NCBI GenBank assembly: GCA_030522415.1 | Contig: CM060115.1 | Location: 10,356,491-10,420,490, forward strand | Source of the DNA: Channallabes apus | Lineage: Eukaryota; Chordata; Actinopteri; Siluriformes; Clariidae | Length of the DNA stretch: 64,000 bases | Direction of reading: 5' to 3' | Shown here: one piece after another, positions 24,379 to 35,399 of the stretch | Layout: each line of letters begins with the position of its first letter | Numbering within the stretch: position 1 is the first letter of the stretch | The notes under the pieces: model-generated | Database searches by the model: none | What the model was told of the DNA's origin: nothing | The model's input: only the letters and a program-made list of their open reading frames with translations | Program-made: the position numbers and the translations under genes

Positions 24379-24405
24379 CCACACACACACACACACACAC
24401 ACACA
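24379..24405. repeat. CA microsatellite
   Basis: About 13 CA units between the purine tract and the leader of exon 1. Confidence 0.95.
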
Positions 24406-24406
24406 G

Positions 24407-24646
24407 CGAAACCTGGGACGAGAGAGTGGGAGATTTGACGGAGGAGGAACAAGACAGTGTTGTGGCAGCGCGTGCAGCGGTTAAACCACACACACACACA
24501 TACAGTACAGAAGAGCGCGCGCGCGCGAGCTCTCTCCTACAGAGCACAGTCTCTCTCTTACACGCTCACGCGCATCGAGAAGCATGGAGTATCCGTCAGC
24601 GTCTCCAGCACGCGACCAAGTCGGAGAGCCGCGCGCCTAAAGGATT
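24407..24646 (+). promoter_or_regulatory. Probable promoter / 5' leader of the ZNF385-like gene
   Basis: This stretch is CpG-rich in an otherwise AT-rich window: it includes GCGCGCGCGCGCG near 24516 and many CpGs to 24640. No TATA box is evident, which fits a CpG-type promoter. It directly precedes an ATG with strong context and a consensus donor. The transcription start cannot be placed from sequence. Confidence 0.5.
24584..24640 (+). promoter_or_regulatory. Upstream ORF of 18 codons in the leader
   Basis: ATG at 24584 has A at -3 and G at +4, so it is in strong context. The 18-codon frame (MEYPSASPARDQVGEPRA) ends in TAA at 24638-24640. The stop lies 6 nt before the main ATG and in the same frame. 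If the transcript starts upstream of 24584, ribosomes must re-initiate or leak past it to make the main protein. Whether it is transcribed is not shown. Confidence 0.5.
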
Positions 24647-24668
24647 ATGGAGAGCAGCATGTTTCTGA
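24647..24668 (+). CDS. znf385d: Coding exon 1 of a ZNF385-family zinc-finger protein (ZNF385D-like)
   Basis: ATG at 24647 (A at -3, G at +4) starts MESSMFL and one further base, followed by the donor GTAAGTAAG at 24669. An in-frame TAA at 24638 excludes an upstream start in this frame. The exon ends in phase 1; joined to 43153 it gives AGT (Ser) and continues in frame. The joined start fits my recollection of the human ZNF385D N-terminus, which also has Met at residue 5 and CQ at 11-12. Family members are nuclear proteins with C2H2 fingers of the double-stranded-RNA/matrin type. The gene symbol is a best guess; other ZNF385 paralogues or a fish duplicate are possible. No transcript was available to confirm the splice. 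Confidence 0.65.
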
Positions 24669-26068
24669 GTAAGTAAGAACACGCACGCGGTCTTGTCTAT
24701 CACTTCAGACTCTTTAGTGGACAGAGACATCTGGAGATGTGTGTGCATGCATGGTGCTTCAGATTTTTACTTTTAATTGTTATTATTATTATTATTAATA
24801 ATGTTTTTTTTAATGATTTATTTTATGCATGCATTTTGATTTGATTTCAATATCAAGATAAGATCAAGACTTTTTTTTTGCAAGTGCCATAAAAGTACCA
24901 GGGATGACAAGGAAAGGTCTACAGACAAAAAAAAAAGTCCATTCAGCCAAAACATGTCTGGAGTCCCAAGATTGCTTCTTTCATTTTTAACCTCATGTTA
25001 CTGGAGTCATAAAGCCTCCTGTTCAGCATTGCAAACTTGTTCAGTGTATCAGACCTGTCTCTGATAAAAATCTGCAAACCCATAACACATGAGCATGTGA
25101 GCATTAGATTTAGGAGGTGTGGCTTGCTGAGAGTTTTAAGGAGGAGTTATAGACTTATGGTTGTTTACGTGGTGTCCGAAACATAGCAAATATCATCGCT
25201 GTCAAGGTTGTTCAGGTCGATCCTTTGCTGTCCTGTACATCAAATAATCCTGTGTGTAAAAGAGCACTATTTGCATAAATATAACATAATTCTGCCTTGG
25301 TCATTTGCCAGTCCCCACGCCATCTAGCATGCGTCAAGCGATCGTGATCGTTATCAAGCCGCTGCTCGTGCGGAGCCACGCAATCTGCGAGAAAAGCTCT
25401 GTCTGCCCTCTTATGCATACTTCACCTCAAAGATCTCCGTGATTGGCCAGGGTTGCTATTTTTTCTTCAGTTTCAAAATAATTTTTTACACTTTATTTTA
25501 ATATATATAATTATTTTTTAAAATAACCTTTTCGACCTATTCAGCTTTTTTTCGACCCTTGTTTAAACCCTTTTCTTATGTTTCTGTGTGGCTCATACAC
25601 CAAGACAACTGCTTAGTGTTTCATAATATTAACATTTAGATTTAGTTGTAGCATATTTAAGATTACCACAGACAACAACTGGAGGAGTATTCTTACTTTA
25701 AAGGAAGTTCAAGGGCACTTGTTATTATAATAAGTCAGGTAACATTTTTGTAATGTCAGTTATACAATATGGTGTCTATATTTTAGATACAACTAATTCA
25801 AAAGAATGTCTACACCGTATGCTCCACATAATATCTGATGCTGTACAACAAATAATCACAGATGATGATGTTTTTATAATTTCCCCCCCTTTATCTCTGA
25901 AGAAAAGTTGGACGTGCCGGAAGTTGGACTTTTTGCTAAAGCTGTGGTATATACCGATATCGTTTAATAATAATAAATAAATTAAGTAAAAAAATTGTAA
26001 AACCATTCTGACCCTTCAAAATCTTTAAAAATTTGATCCTTGATATTAATGTTGTATTGATTTATTAG

Positions 26069-26165
26069 GGATGGAAATCACCAGGGATCATCTGGAACGA
26101 TATCACGATACCCAGATTCATTTAATTCGATCTAAAAAATTTTCAGCTATTGTTAAATTATTTGT
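26069..26165. mobile_element. hAT-like terminal fragment
   Basis: TAGGGATGGAAATCACCAGG followed by ACGATATCACGATACCC resembles one end of fish hAT elements with ATCACGATA subterminal repeats. No opposite end was found within a few kb. Confidence 0.4.
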
Positions 26166-27714
26166 TTATTTTTTAGATCACGCCACCTTCAGGATTATAG
26201 AGGAACAGCAACATTTTACTGCCTCAAATGCGAAGATATGTAAATAAAAAAATGTAAGACAATAAATGTAAAAGTGTAAATATTTTTTTGTATTTAATCA
26301 CAAAATAATGGGGAATAATTTTTTCCCCATTTTTATTGTTTAACCTTAAAATTTTCCATAAACATCGCGCATTGAAATTTCTCAGAAAGCTTGTTTCCGC
26401 AACATAAAAATAGAATTATTGGAACATTAGGGAAAGGTTTTCAGAATATTATTATAGTTATAGTTTTGGATTATATATGATAGCAAATTCTTATGACATT
26501 TATGACCGATTTCACCGACTTTGCATAGAAAAATTTGTTTCATATAAATAAATGAAATAATTTTTGGTTCTTTTCTCCGTTCATATAAACTTATTTATTT
26601 ATTTTTTTCTGTATTATGGGGAAAAAAATTCCTTTCATGCAGATGTCTTCTCAAGAATAACCCCTCCTCCTCTACCCGTTCCTCTAAATGCATTATTAAT
26701 TATTGAGAACCATATCGCTCTTTTCTTCCTGATAACTTTGCAAAGAGTATGATGTTTTTAGTACACACTCGTCACACAGCTGTACTTCTACGAAAAAATG
26801 TTGAATCGTGTTTTGTAACATGCGGTCCTTCCTTGAAATGCCTCCCTTCTCTGTTATAGTTGAAAACAAGCAACAACAACCAAAAAAAAAAAAGATTGCC
26901 TGCAGGCTCTTACAAATAATCCTGTACAAGAAACGATCCGTGCAGAAATGATCTCATGCTGCGGGCACGGTCGGGTTATCTGGATCAGCGCTCAGGGCTG
27001 GGAGCTCAGTCACGGGCTAAGGGCGTGTACAAACCGGTTCCCTGTGGGCCTTTGTGGGTGATGCTAATGGTGTTTAAACGTAGCTGTGGTTTTCCTCTGA
27101 TTACTAAGCACAGAGCATGGAGTAATGTGAACACCTGCAGGCAGCTACAAGGTGCTCATCTCTAGTGTGTGTGTGTGAGATAGGTTGAGTCAGGTTGTAA
27201 GAGTCACTGCTGCTTTGTTTTCAAATGTATAGTATTTTATATAGTGAAAAAATTCAGACATTTGCGTCTTTTGCAAAGGAGTCAACTCTGATTCGTTCGG
27301 AAAGGAGTTGACTCTTTAATTCGGTTCTTTTAGGTGCAACCCTAAAAAGGCACTTTTTACTTTTTTTGGAGTCCTGTAACACAGATGCACCAGTTTTGCA
27401 TATTCACGATTGTTTAAATCAGATTCTGTAATGAGCGAAAAACAAGCAGTGAAATGTCTAGACATCTGATTTAAAAAAAAAAAATGAAAATGAAGTGAGA
27501 CGTGTCTATGAATTTTACGTATGGCTGAGAAAATGTGAGGTTTCACTCCTGCGTGTAATGGTGTGTATGTGTATAATGCAATACACATCAGGACAAAATG
27601 GTTTCCTTTTTCCCAGTTTTTTTCAGCACATGTACAGTACATTTATTTAAAGTGGACCTATTATGTAAATTTAATGTCGGCGAGAATATCTTTTTTATTA
27701 TTATTTTTCATGAT

Positions 27715-27890
27715 TTCTCTCCCTAATTGAATCGTAGCCAGTTTCCCCCCAATATTGTGACGCCACCTACCGCACCTCTCGAACCGCACTGTTGCGAGCG
27801 GCGTACCACACTTTGAGGACATTGGGCGTGGAGCCCTCGAGGCGCCCGGCTGTGAGAGGCTACAGTATTACCCCACGATCTGAAAACCCT
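27715..27890 (-). mobile_element. Fragment of old SINE-like family D
   Basis: Shares TCTCTCCCTAATTG-type start and GGCTGTGAGAGGCTACAGTA with the 17.3-kb copy, in the same orientation. Strongly diverged. Confidence 0.45.
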
Positions 27891-28436
27891 TTTTTAACCC
27901 GCTCATGTTTGACCATGATCAGGCATATCTTACCCATTTTCATGCTTTCTCTACCCATGTTTTTGACAAACAAAATAATCAGGGGAAAAAAAAAAGTTTT
28001 TTGGTCACGTCCCATCTACTGGATGTATATCTTAGACTTTATTTGTGATGACATCCTCATAGAGGATATAAAAATTTAAACACAACTAAAAGCTGAAGAA
28101 GGCCAAGTTAAACATTGTGTTTGAGTACACTGTGACGTATTTTAGAAAATGGATAAAAATTGAGAAATCGAGAGGGAATTTGAACACGAAGGACGAATTT
28201 GTATGTCCTTTTCTTATCCAAAAGGAATAAACCTGATGTGGTCTTGTGCTCCCGTGTGATGCGTTTTTGAGATGCTTTTCTGCTCACTGCGTTAGTACAG
28301 AGTGGATGTTTGAATGTACTATAGCTTTTCCATCAGCGTGAATCTCTCAGGTCACATACAGTAGATAATCATCATTAAGGAGAACTGAAATGTTCAATCT
28401 GAACATCACAGTGAAAAGCACTATTGTTTCTGAGAA

Positions 28437-28695
28437 CAGTGGAACCTCGGATTACGAGCATAATTCATTCCGGAAGTGGGCTCATATTCCAAAACACTTG
28501 GAATATGAAATAATAGGAAATAATGGAAACTTAAATTATTCGTTCTACAGCCCAAAAAAATAAATACATAAATATAATTAACACAAAATATAAAGTAAAA
28601 ATAAAACAGCTTAACCTGCACTTTACCTTTAAAAAAAATAAAAATAAATCCCGACAGATAAGTGTTTCCGTTTGTGCACGCAGGCGCTGTATGTA

Positions 28696-28737
<42 letters not shown>

Positions 28738-29225
28738 GTGCGTGCACACACACATTAACGGAGAGACCATTTTTAAAACCATTTAAAAATTAGCAAGGAA
28801 CATTGTGTTTACAGCCCCCCTTCTCTCAGGTTTCCAAACAAACACACAGCAACTCTTCTCTGTCGCGATTGTTTTCAAAGGTGAGGAGCTGGTAAATTTT
28901 TTTTTGTTGTTGTTGTTTTACTTTACAGCAGTGATTCTGTTTGTATATACGCTCACGCGAGTGTGACTAGCGATGTTCCTTGCTAATTTTTAAATGGTTT
29001 TAAAAACGGTTTCTCCTTTAATTTGTGTGTCTCACCGCAAGAGAGAGAAAAACTGTTGGCTCAGTTGTGATGACATGACACTCAAGAAGCGCATGTGTGA
29101 TACGTGATCCTCGGTGCTCGTAAACTAAGACAATGCTCGTTTTTCAAGTCAAAATTTATTAAAAATCTTTGCTCATCTTGCGGAACACTCGCAAACCGCG
29201 TTACTCGTAATCCGAGGTTCCACTG
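28437..29225 (-). mobile_element. TIR element (CAGTGGAACCTCGG family), full length
   Basis: Left end cagtggaacctcggattacg is mirrored at the right end (cgtaatccgaggttccactg). TA follows on the right, while AA precedes on the left, so a TA target with one substitution is likely (Tc1/mariner/pogo superfamily inferred). The 789-bp interior holds a GT microsatellite at about 28696-28732 and a duplicated-inverted ACCATTTAAAAATTAGCAAGG segment (28780 and 28976), but no transposase. The copy at 34059 is in the opposite orientation. Confidence 0.8.
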
Positions 29226-29459
29226 TATATAGTTAGAAATGGATTAACGCAATGGTTGAGCTCATCAGCATTGATCAGTTTTAAAATGACCAAGTTATAC
29301 TACTTTGCTATCCATACAATAAGTTATGCTACTTTGCTACCATTTGTTTCTAAGACTGCAGGTGGGTAAAAAGTCCACTTTTGGGTTCCTACAGTATGGC
29401 TTCTTCCTCTGCGGGAACTCTTGCAGATCCTATAATAGAGCGTATACTTTTATTTTATT

Positions 29460-29685
29460 CCTTCATCGTCTATACCGCTTATCCTGTACAGGGTCACGTA
29501 CGAGCCTGAAACCTATTCCAGGAGATTTTGGGCTAGGTGTGGTACACCATACACACACACACAATTTGGTAATGCCAATTACACTGTGTTTGGACTGTGA
29601 GAGAAAACAGACCCAAGGCCAGAATTGAACCTTTGACCCTGTCGCCTGCAAGTGCTGATCACTACGCCACCGTGCTGCAGTGTAT
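29460..29685 (-). mobile_element. tRNA-Val-like SINE, old deleted copy
   Basis: Tail end TCTATACCGCTTATCCTG with CAGGGTCACG, the middle AATGCCAATTA, then GTGTTTGGACTGTGAGAG and CTACGCCACCGTGCTGC remain on the minus strand, with an internal deletion of the CCACCAAGCACGGGG part. Confidence 0.75.
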
Positions 29686-29689
29686 ATAC

Positions 29690-30640
29690 TTATATGGAAT
29701 ATTTTCTGTAAGTGAGAGTAGAACACCATAAATCAGAAGTACAGAGTTCTTTTATAAGCCTTTTACACAAAGATACTTTAGATATGGTTTCTAACATTCC
29801 CATAATCAACAGGGTGTGCTATATTGGAGAACTTGTACTGTATGTGTGTGTGTGCGGTTGTGTGTTGCCACCCCTGTTTTATAAACTCCAACATGGCTGT
29901 TGGATGAGAGCCATTTGGATTAAGGGCTGCATGGCTTATTAACTCGAGCAGAAGGCCGGGTCGTTATGGTGGGATTCTGACACCATGCCCATTGCATGAG
30001 CCTGTCTTTTACAACATGATTTTTTTTTTTCCCCCGTCCGGCCGGCTTTATCTGCGCTGTAAATCTGCACTTCTATTGCGTGCCTCTCTCAGGACGAGTA
30101 CACTAAACCCCGAGGAACTTGTCGCCAAGGAACGAAAACACATTTCATCCTGATCAGCTTAACGTCAGGACGTGGCTAATGACACACTCAGGATTCCCCT
30201 CCACTTTAGAGACGGTGGGTTTGAACCCGATCGGTGCTGGTGTTTAAAGCGAGGTGGACGTGGTGTGGTCTGGCCGGGTGAGTAATGACAGACCACACAG
30301 CCGATGTGCTCATGTGACTAACAGCGACTGGAAACTAGGGCAGAGCAATTAGCACGGGTACATTTATATAATGTTTATATAAGTCCTGATAATCTTTAAA
30401 CAGCTGTGGTTAGCAGCATTATCATGTGTGACTCAGTCCGTAAAATGATTCAGTGCAAGGAATAGATTTTGAAAACACTGCATGGTTGCCATGGTTCCCT
30501 TGATGATAACATTTATGTAGTGTGATATCGTCATACAAACTACATGGCTAACCATAGGACATATGTAAGGTCATTTAGTCCGATTGCTTCTTGCTGAAAG
30601 AAAAAAATTCCGGCTGGAATTGAGTCGAGAACGTCCACAT
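29690..30640. other. Repeat-poor intron segment; possible regulatory block 30010-30250
   Basis: No exon. The 30010-30250 part is CpG-rich and repeat-free (GCCGGCTTTATCTGCGCTGT). At 30484-30497 GGTTGCCATGGTTC is a partial X-box palindrome. Function is only inferred. Confidence 0.25.
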
Positions 30641-31420
30641 CTCAAGGTCCACTTCTGTTTTACTAGAACTGATGTGTACAGAGGCCTCACCTCTTCACTA
30701 AAACTAACAGGGTTACAGACTACGTCTTCTTTATCATAATTGACGATGTATAACCTCTGTGCATGTTGATTGTGATAAAGGGGCGTGGCCTGGTACCCTG
30801 TTAGTTGGAGTGAAGGGGCGTGACCTCCTGTGCTTGATTGCCATAAAGGACGCATGGCCTGTATTCCTGTTAGTCTTAGTGATGCCAATCAACATGCACA
30901 AAGGCTACACTTCTTCACGAGAACTAACAGGAACACAGGCGACGCCTTCTTTATGAAAATCGGGGCCACGCCTCTTCCCTAGGACTAATAAAATTACAGG
31001 CCTTGAGTCCTTCATGATAATTGACATGCACAGATGCCACGCTTTTTCGCTAGGACGAACAGGAATACAGACCACGCCTCCTTTATGCAATATGCAACAG
31101 GCCACGCCTTCTACATGACAGTCGACATGCAAACTGACCACGTTTCTTTACTATGACTAACAGGAATACAGGCCATGCTTCCAATCAAGCACAGAGGTCA
31201 CGCCCCTTCACTCCAACTAACAGGGTACCAGGCCACGCCCCTTTATCACAACCAACATGCACAGATGCTATCAGGAATACAGGCCACGCCTCCTTTATGA
31301 CAATCAGCAGACACATAGTCCACACCTCTAACGACAATACAGACCATGCAGTGGCCACACCTCTTTCCTAGAACACGCCTCCTTTACAATAATTAACTGG
31401 CTCAGAGGTCACACCTCTTC
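30640..31420. repeat. Degenerate minisatellite with an internally inverted segment
   Basis: Diverged units of roughly 35 bp alternate CCACGCCTCCTTTATGACAA with CACGCCTCTTCACTAGGACT-type sequence. Between 30757 and 30874 the units run in the opposite direction and match the reverse complement of 31156-31264 almost perfectly, including about 58 bp without a mismatch. No conserved frame. Confidence 0.85.
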
Positions 31421-32289
31421 AGTGGGAATGATGAGGAAAACATTGAAGGATGAAACTGGAAAAACAATAAAAATAAACACTTTGTTGTTATTTTGAATCA
31501 CAGAATCAAAGTCAAATCGAGGAATCGTGACTTGTCTTGCACAAACATCGCCTCATGTTAGAAATGATTTGATAATGTTGCAGGAATTCATAAAAGTGTT
31601 TTTCTTTCAAACCGAGTCCCCTCCCTCGTTTCTTATTTAATTTTTTACAGATGATGTGTGCACTCAAACCCCAGTGGGATTGAACCAAATCCAGATGCGA
31701 TTGCAGAATTCATGGTACCGGAGGGACGGAGGGAGGGGGGGTTGGGTTCACGCAGGCTTAACACACACCCTTACTATCTGCCTCTGGGAAACAGACGCTC
31801 CATCCATCACTAAAACCCTGCTCACTGTCACAGCTCCTGCCATGACCTTGATGCATTAGTGTAATGTGCGTTTTTGGCTGAGAGAAAGAAAGAAGAAAGC
31901 GAGAAAGAAATCTCGCTCTAACTCCCATCTCGTCTCTCTGATGTGCCGATCATAACAAGACGCGATAAGAGCGCGGCGTCCGCAGGGACGAAGATGTCAC
32001 CTCCGTGAACGATGCGCAGCGCTAACCGCGAAGCCTTAGCCTTACACGCGTGGAGACTACGCGCACTCTGGGGATCCAAGCGGAGCAGGGAAAAACAAGT
32101 GTTAGTCTCCCAGCTAGCATTAGCATAACATGACACATTACACTCTTTTAGTAATTGCATTCTGAAGCTCTTTCCATTTTACAAGTGCACGCAATTAAGG
32201 TTTTAGGATGCGCTGCTCTTTGAGTTTATCTGAGACTTCAGGATTTAGAATTTTCCTTCGCTTTTACACTTGGCTAAAATTTACAAGTA

Positions 32290-33180
32290 CAAATTTGCAT
32301 TACTTCACTGGTTCTTCAGCAGTTCCTTCAAGGTTAATTGGATAATCATGAGTTCTTAGCCACCAAAAAATACTTGCAAGTCTTTCAAAGAAACATTTAT
32401 GAACCCCATGAATCTTGGACAAACAGACAGATGGGTTCTTCAAATGTTCTTTAGGTTTCCACTGAGTAATTAAATTTTCCTAGTTTCCTACTTGTGCCCA
32501 GTTTGCTGGGCTAGAACTGCTTACGTCAGGGGCTGGGGGCATGCACAAATGCTTTCTAGCAATGATAAAGCCAGGAGAACTTCTCCGAAAGGCATGTTGA
32601 AGATCGCCATCGTTGTCGTTGTGCTTACCGCTAACATTTTTCTTTTGCCATTAGCATTGCTGGGAAAGTAGAGACGTACACGGACGTATACAATGCACTG
32701 ATGGTACCTTCTAGCCCCATGGAAAAACAAAGGCAGTTTTTAGGATGTCACATTTCAACCGGCAGTAGAACCAGACGTGAACTAGCACCTGGTTCACTTT
32801 GGTGAAAAAAAGGGTACAAGTGTTCTTAGCTATTAAAAAGGGTTCCCTTTCAACCGAGCATAAAGGAACCCATTTTTGTTAAAATTTACTAACCAATCTT
32901 CAGAAAAATTATTCCTAAAGATTCTTTATGGATTCACTGGATGATTAAATGTTTTTAGTTTATTGAGGTTCTACATGGAACCATTTCTGATTAGAAAACA
33001 CTATGTCATAGGTTTTTACATAGTACCAATAAGGGTTCCGCCAATGGTACGACCAAAGAGACCTTAAGGGTTCAACAGTTTTTACAAGTATCCAAAGTCT
33101 GAATAAAAATCTACAATTGTACATGGCTTCCAACAAGAAATATCTTGGGCACCTTTCTGATTGGAAAACGCTCATGCCGA
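32290..33180. repeat. Degenerate GGTTCTT/GGAACC-rich repeat
   Basis: GGTTCTTCA, GAACCC, GGGTTCTTC, GGTTCC and AAGGAACCC occur repeatedly in both orientations over 900 bp without a fixed period. Possibly a worn minisatellite like that at 54.2-56.5 kb, where GGTTCTTTAG is the core. Confidence 0.4.
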
Positions 33181-34058
33181 CGCTGGAAACTCCACACATA
33201 TTTATACTTTATACGCCGTTTCCTGTTCCATGAGACCACGCCAACATCGTTAGAACGTTGATTTCGGTTCCCCGAGGCTTTAATCAACGATGTCCAGAAT
33301 TAATGGAAGTTAAAATAAATTGCTCCAACCTCGTGCCGTTTCCCTGGAGAAGAATACTGGCCTCGTCTTTGGTTTTATATCCTACAGACCTACTCTGGGT
33401 GTGTGTTCTGAGACATGTTTCCTGACGCAGCATCATGTTGGTGTGAAACGGGTGTGTTTCAGGCCTCTCTGCTCGCGTGTAGGCATGCAGCTTGGCCAAC
33501 AAAGCCGAGGTCATTAATTTTTTACAACCTTTTCTTTTTCTTTTTTTTTTTTCTTTTTATTTCGCATCATTAATAGCTTGCAGGACTTCAAGTGTTGTGT
33601 TTTAAATCCATCTCAGACTGGTGGATTTTAATACAGGATATATGCTGCTTTTAGTGCCCGTTGTTATTGGTCTCAGTTGTTCAGAAAAAAAACGATCTGA
33701 AACGTGCTTATCCTGAGGCAGCGAGCTTTTAATTCTGGACACACAAACCTCGGGTGGTGGTTTTATAATTCTCCACTCTGATGCCTCTCCCTCCTACAAA
33801 TAATAAAACTAAAGCATTGACTTTTATTTTCCATCTCCCTCTATATGTCCCTCCTGCAGCGTCGGCCTGCTTAATGCACCGGCTTTTGTCTGGTGCACTT
33901 AATAAGGACGCAGGCATCAGTCTCGCCGTCTGACATTAAGCACTGCGTTATGAAGTGCACTGGATAGTGGAGGCATCTGGAAATATATTAGAATAGAAAT
34001 GTTGTCTTGAGGAGATTTAACCTCCACAAAGGTGTGTGTTCTGTACAGTTTGCCACTA

Positions 34059-34584
34059 CAGTGGAACCTTGGATTGTGAGTAACGCAGTTTGTGAGTGTT
34101 TTGCAAGACAAGCAAAGATTTTTTTAATTAATTTTGACTTGAAAAATGAACAAGTCTTGGTGTTACCGAGTATCATGTATCACTCATGCGCTTCTTGTTT
34201 TGACAGTGAGCGCCACGTGATCACAACTGAGCCAATAGTTTTTGCGCTGCGGAAGTGCGCGTCTCTCATTGGTATAATCAACATCCGTGCACCCGTGTAC
34301 TGTTTACTATAACACTGTGACCATGTGTGCGCGTGTAAAACATATTTTATTTTGTGTTTGAAAGCACGTGTGTACTGTTTCTTATAACAAACGTGTGCGC
34401 GTGTGTGTGCGCGCGCATGTAAAGCAAAAGAAAGTCTCATTAGAGAGGTTAAAGATCCATTTTCTTCCTCTCTGTTGTTGTTTTACAGTCTTTCCGTTAA
34501 TGTGTGTGTGTTTGTGTGAAATTCTTAATAAGAGAGGGGAAAGGTTTACTGTGTAAGAAGGGGGAGGCTGATTCCTCCTCTTAC

Positions 34585-34649
<65 letters not shown>

Positions 34650-34855
34650 CGTCTGTGCACATACAGTAAACGGACTTATCTGTCTGGATTTTTTTTTAAG
34701 GTACAGTGCAGGTTAATTTGTTTTATTTTTACTTTATATTTTGTAGTAATTATTTTTATGTATTTATTTTCTTGGACTGTGGAACAAATAATTTGAGTTT
34801 CCATTATTTCTTATGGAAAAATTTTGCTTTGATTTGCGAGTGTTTGAAAAAATTC
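34059..34855 (+). mobile_element. TIR element (CAGTGGAACC family), truncated at right end
   Basis: Starts cagtggaaccttggattgtg after a TA (34057-34058) and matches the reverse complement of the right part of 28437-29225. Subterminal TTTGACTTGAAAAA is kept. The right side stops in TTTCCATTATTTCTTATGG and TTGCGAGTGTTTG, short of the expected end. It contains a 31-unit CA repeat. Confidence 0.75.
34587..34648. repeat. CA microsatellite, 31 units
   Basis: Perfect CA run inside the TIR element at 34059-34855. Confidence 0.97.
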
Positions 34856-35016
34856 TCCATACATGTTTAATCAATTATTTTTAATCAGTAATTTATTTAC
34901 AAATTATACACGTTTCAATAGCAAATGATTTATAAAGGTCTTTATTTATAAATATTTAATGTCCGTAGTGTGAAATTTCCACAGCAGCAGCAGCGACAGG
35001 TATCCGAGGTGCTTAT

Positions 35017-35062
35017 GTTACCATGGTAACGCACGAAGGATGTGACGTCAGCGCTGGTGACG
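35017..35062 (+). promoter_or_regulatory. Perfect X-box palindrome followed by CRE sites
   Basis: GTTACCATGGTAAC (35017-35030) is a perfect inverted repeat of the kind bound by RFX factors. It is followed after 12 nt by the palindromic CRE TGACGTCA (35043-35050) and a half-CRE TGACG (35058-35062). The surroundings (34980-35160) are GC-richer than the intron and show no recognised element ends. Clustering of such long sites by chance is unlikely, but activity is inferred. Confidence 0.45.
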
Positions 35063-35399
35063 TGGCACGGTCTTCCGAATGGTGGAGTTTTGTCTTGGGA
35101 AGTTCCAAATGGAGCAGACAGTAGGGAGCTCCCTGTGAAGTACACTTCGGAATGGAACGCAACTTAGGGCTTAAATTGTTGTTTTTGGCCCATTTTACCT
35201 TAATATTTGCTAGATTGTTAAATTTTACAAACAGTTGCAAACTTTGTAGTCAGCTTCTCATAGCAAGCTTGTGTGAGGATAAGAATACAAGCCTTGTAGG
35301 TTATGATTGATTACAAGAAATTCAATTTCGTTCATGATTGAATAGAAACCTAGAGAATGAAGGTAGGGTTTAAAATACCTGGACGTACACAGGTCATTG

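Noticed and set aside
23127..24547. Many overlapping Ser/Leu-rich minus-strand frames
   Set aside because: Composition artefact of the purine-rich tract; all frames are open at once and show no domain.
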